Of a stretch of DNA of 7,505 bases, positions 6,268 to 7,505 are shown piece after piece (position 1 is the first letter of the stretch; each line of letters begins with the position of its first letter). The position numbers were made by a program, and so were the translations under genes. The notes under the pieces are model-generated. The model was not told the origin of the DNA, ran no database searches, and worked only from the letters and a program-made list of their open reading frames with translations. Source of the stretch: an uncultured Rhodospirillaceae bacterium (GTDB taxonomy: Bacteria; Pseudomonadota; Alphaproteobacteria; RF32; CAG-239); the NCBI GenBank assembly GCA_900320035.1, contig ONQU01000003.1, positions 1-7,505 on the forward strand, written 5' to 3'.

Positions 6268-7331
6268 TCCATTTCCTTTACAAATTCGATGAAAAATTCG
6301 TTGACCAACATTTCGGTATTATCATTGGCGCGCAAAGCCTTGGCGACAAAGGAACGCAGGCTGTTTTTACCGGCCTCAATGCGAAAAGACTTTGGCATGG
6401 CACTGTCGGCACCGATGACACCGTTGAGCAGAAAGTCATCTTCCACAAATTCTGACAGCATAATTTCCACCCGGGTAAATTTCAGCATACCGCGCGGCGG
6501 TAAGCGTAAATCCGGCTTGGTGATTAAATTCAAATGCCCTTCGATGTTTTGCAGACCGAACATTTGATTGTAATCGGTAAAACGCACGCGGTTATATTCA
6601 CCGCCGGCACTTTCGGTGGTGCAGGTTAAATATAGTTCACGAGCAATCACATTACTGTTGTTTTCACAGATAACATCAAAGGCAATTTTAACATACCTCT
6701 GCGGAGGTATATCAATGGTTTTCGGATACAAAATATCTTCATCGGCATATTCTTGCAATTCCAATGAGCGTTTATCTAAATGGAGCGCTACATTCGGTTG
6801 CGGCCGGCGACCGAACATGCCGGCAATCACGGCATATGGCGCCGGTACATTATTGGAGCCGGAGCGAATAAAAATATGGTTACCCATCGTAGTCATCAGC
6901 GGCGCTACTTCCGAGCGCGGAATATAGGTGGCTAAATAGCCGTTACCATTTTTATCACAACTGATAATATGATTGCGTACTTTATTGTGACTGGGAATGG
7001 TACAACCGGAAATGGCATTTTCTACCCAACTCATAAAACGATGCACATTTTCTACTTTAATTTTGGCTTGTGCCACATCGCCGATATCGGCATCACGCGA
7101 GCATTCAACGCCCCAAATAATGACGCCACCCTCGGAATTACCGAAACCGGAAATGCATTTGGCTAAATTGCGGCGATCATCATTACACAAAGCCCAGCCG
7201 TGTTTGCCGGTAGAATCGGCACGCTTAAAGTCCATAAACAGCTCCTCGGTCTGCCGGTTACGGATAAATTCATCAAGCGCATCTTCGCCGAAGTAGATGA
7301 GTTTTTGAAAAATATCTTCTGCCCGTGACAT
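6264..7331 (-). CDS. Schlafen AlbA_2-domain protein, putative nucleic-acid binding
   Basis: 355 residues from the ATG at 7331. The N-terminal half resembles the AlbA_2 (Schlafen-type) domain: an acidic start ETEE-like RQTEELFMDFKR (27-38), then RRNLAKCISGFGNSEGGVIIWGVE (about 53-76), with a conserved domain end near FIRSGSNNVPAPYAVIAGMF (154-173). In related proteins this fold is linked to DNA or RNA binding, and in animal Schlafens to tRNA cleavage; nuclease activity here is unproven. Residues about 180-325 look beta-rich with no family I recognise. There is no signal peptide or membrane segment, so it is probably cytoplasmic. It is first in a two-gene leftward operon and overlaps rnhA by 4 bp, hinting at a nucleic-acid role. 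A GTG in frame at 7337 is rejected as start because the Shine-Dalgarno sequence lies over it. The promoter candidate is at 7362-7390. Confidence 0.75.
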   Translation of the reverse strand: MSRAEDIFQKLIYFGEDALDEFIRNRQTEELFMDFKRADSTGKHGWALCNDDRRNLAKCISGFGNSEGGVIIWGVECSRDADIGDVAQAKIKVENVHRFMSWVENAISGCTIPSHNKVRNHIISCDKNGNGYLATYIPRSEVAPLMTTMGNHIFIRSGSNNVPAPYAVIAGMFGRRPQPNVALHLDKRSLELQEYADEDILYPKTIDIPPQRYVKIAFDVICENNSNVIARELYLTCTTESAGGEYNRVRFTDYNQMFGLQNIEGHLNLITKPDLRLPPRGMLKFTRVEIMLSEFVEDDFLLNGVIGADSAMPKSFRIEAGKNSLRSFVAKALRANDNTEMLVNEFFIEFVKEME

Positions 7332-7336
7332 AGCCA

Positions 7337-7343
7337 CTCCTTT
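7337..7343 (-). promoter_or_regulatory. Shine-Dalgarno that fixes the start of the AlbA_2 gene
   Basis: Minus strand AAAGGAG ends at 7337, five bases before the ATG at 7331. The alternative GTG codon (7337-7335) uses the last G of this motif as its first base, so it cannot use this site. The start at 7331 is therefore preferred. Confidence 0.75.
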
Positions 7344-7361
7344 AGTTATATTGTTAGTTAC

Positions 7362-7390
7362 ATGATAAATTATTTATGGTAAAAATACAA
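7362..7390 (-). promoter_or_regulatory. Candidate sigma70-type promoter for the AlbA_2-rnhA operon
   Basis: On the minus strand: TTGTAT (7390-7385), a 17-base spacer, then TATCAT (7367-7362), five of six bases of the -10 consensus. Transcription would begin near 7355, giving a leader of about 24 bases with the Shine-Dalgarno in it. The spacer contains one copy of the TTATGGTAAA repeat, which could allow regulation. Confidence 0.4.
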
Positions 7391-7497
7391 TTAAATTTTT
7401 AGAAGCAAAATACTCACGATTAAAAAATATTACAATAATGTTAAAAATAGGCCGGATTGTCATATAATGCTTGCATTATGGTAAATGTTATGGTAAA
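7374..7497. repeat. Three copies of the 10-mer TTATGGTAAA, operator-like
   Basis: Exact copies lie at 7374-7383, 7476-7485 and 7488-7497. The last two are in tandem with 12-bp periodicity. On the minus strand each reads TTTACCATAA, whose first eight bases differ by one from the CtrA half-site TTAACCAT. The first copy sits between the -35 and -10 of the AlbA_2 promoter candidate. By eye, no further full copies occur in the window. The protein that binds is unknown. Confidence 0.5.
7463..7479 (+). promoter_or_regulatory. Candidate rightward -10 element with an overlapping inverted repeat
   Basis: A perfect TATAAT is at 7463-7468, overlapping the inverted repeat ATAATGC-TT-GCATTAT (7464-7479). 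The only candidate -35 seventeen bases upstream (GTTAAA) is poor. The two tandem TTATGGTAAA copies begin right behind it. This may be the control region of a gene beyond the right edge, but no coding start is visible. Confidence 0.25.
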
Positions 7498-7505
7498 GTA
7501 TAAAA

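Noticed and set aside
7335..7337. GTG as the start codon of the AlbA_2 gene
   Set aside because: Its first base is the last G of the AAAGGAG ribosome-binding motif; the ATG at 7331 has correct spacing.

Overview
The window comes from an alphaproteobacterium. The clearest marker is a full-length CtrA cell-cycle response regulator at 4376-5062, a family essentially confined to that class. The DNA is AT-leaning. Next to ctrA lies a prepilin-like gene with a GRSMIEML processing site. I associate that style of pilin with uncultured, host-associated (for example gut) alphaproteobacterial lineages, but this is recollection, not something the window proves.

Layout. Positions 1-1788 (+) hold the 3' part of an M23/LytM murein endopeptidase gene that enters from the left edge, with a long Glu/Gln-rich and basic tail. 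Convergent to it, 1815-4138 (-) is a two-gene operon: an S33 proline iminopeptidase-like hydrolase followed by an iron-sulfur L-serine dehydratase. Together they could release amino acids from peptides and turn serine into pyruvate and ammonia. The divergent intergenic region 4139-4375 carries a promoter candidate for that operon and, in front of ctrA, a perfect 16-bp palindrome with two TTAA half-sites. The rightward unit 4376-5679 is ctrA followed 20 bp later by the prepilin-like gene. The short region 5680-5811 between convergent genes holds a perfect 16-bp ParB-binding parS site inside a 28-bp palindrome, flanked by A and T runs so that it also looks like a bidirectional terminator. The leftward unit 5812-7331 is a Schlafen AlbA_2-domain protein overlapping rnhA (RNase HI) by 4 bp. 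The right edge (7338-7505) is non-coding and has three copies of TTATGGTAAA, one of them inside the candidate promoter of the AlbA_2-rnhA unit.

Taken together, the genes are mainly chromosomal core functions: envelope remodelling, cell-cycle control, replication or R-loop maintenance, and amino-acid catabolism. The parS site suggests an origin-proximal location. There is no sign of a phage, insertion sequence, CRISPR array, tRNA or rRNA. The items most worth a second look are the parS/terminator overlap, the ctrA-pilin linkage with a CtrA that lacks the usual Ala-Ala end, and the repeat array at the right edge. I see no clear new multi-gene defence or biosynthetic system.
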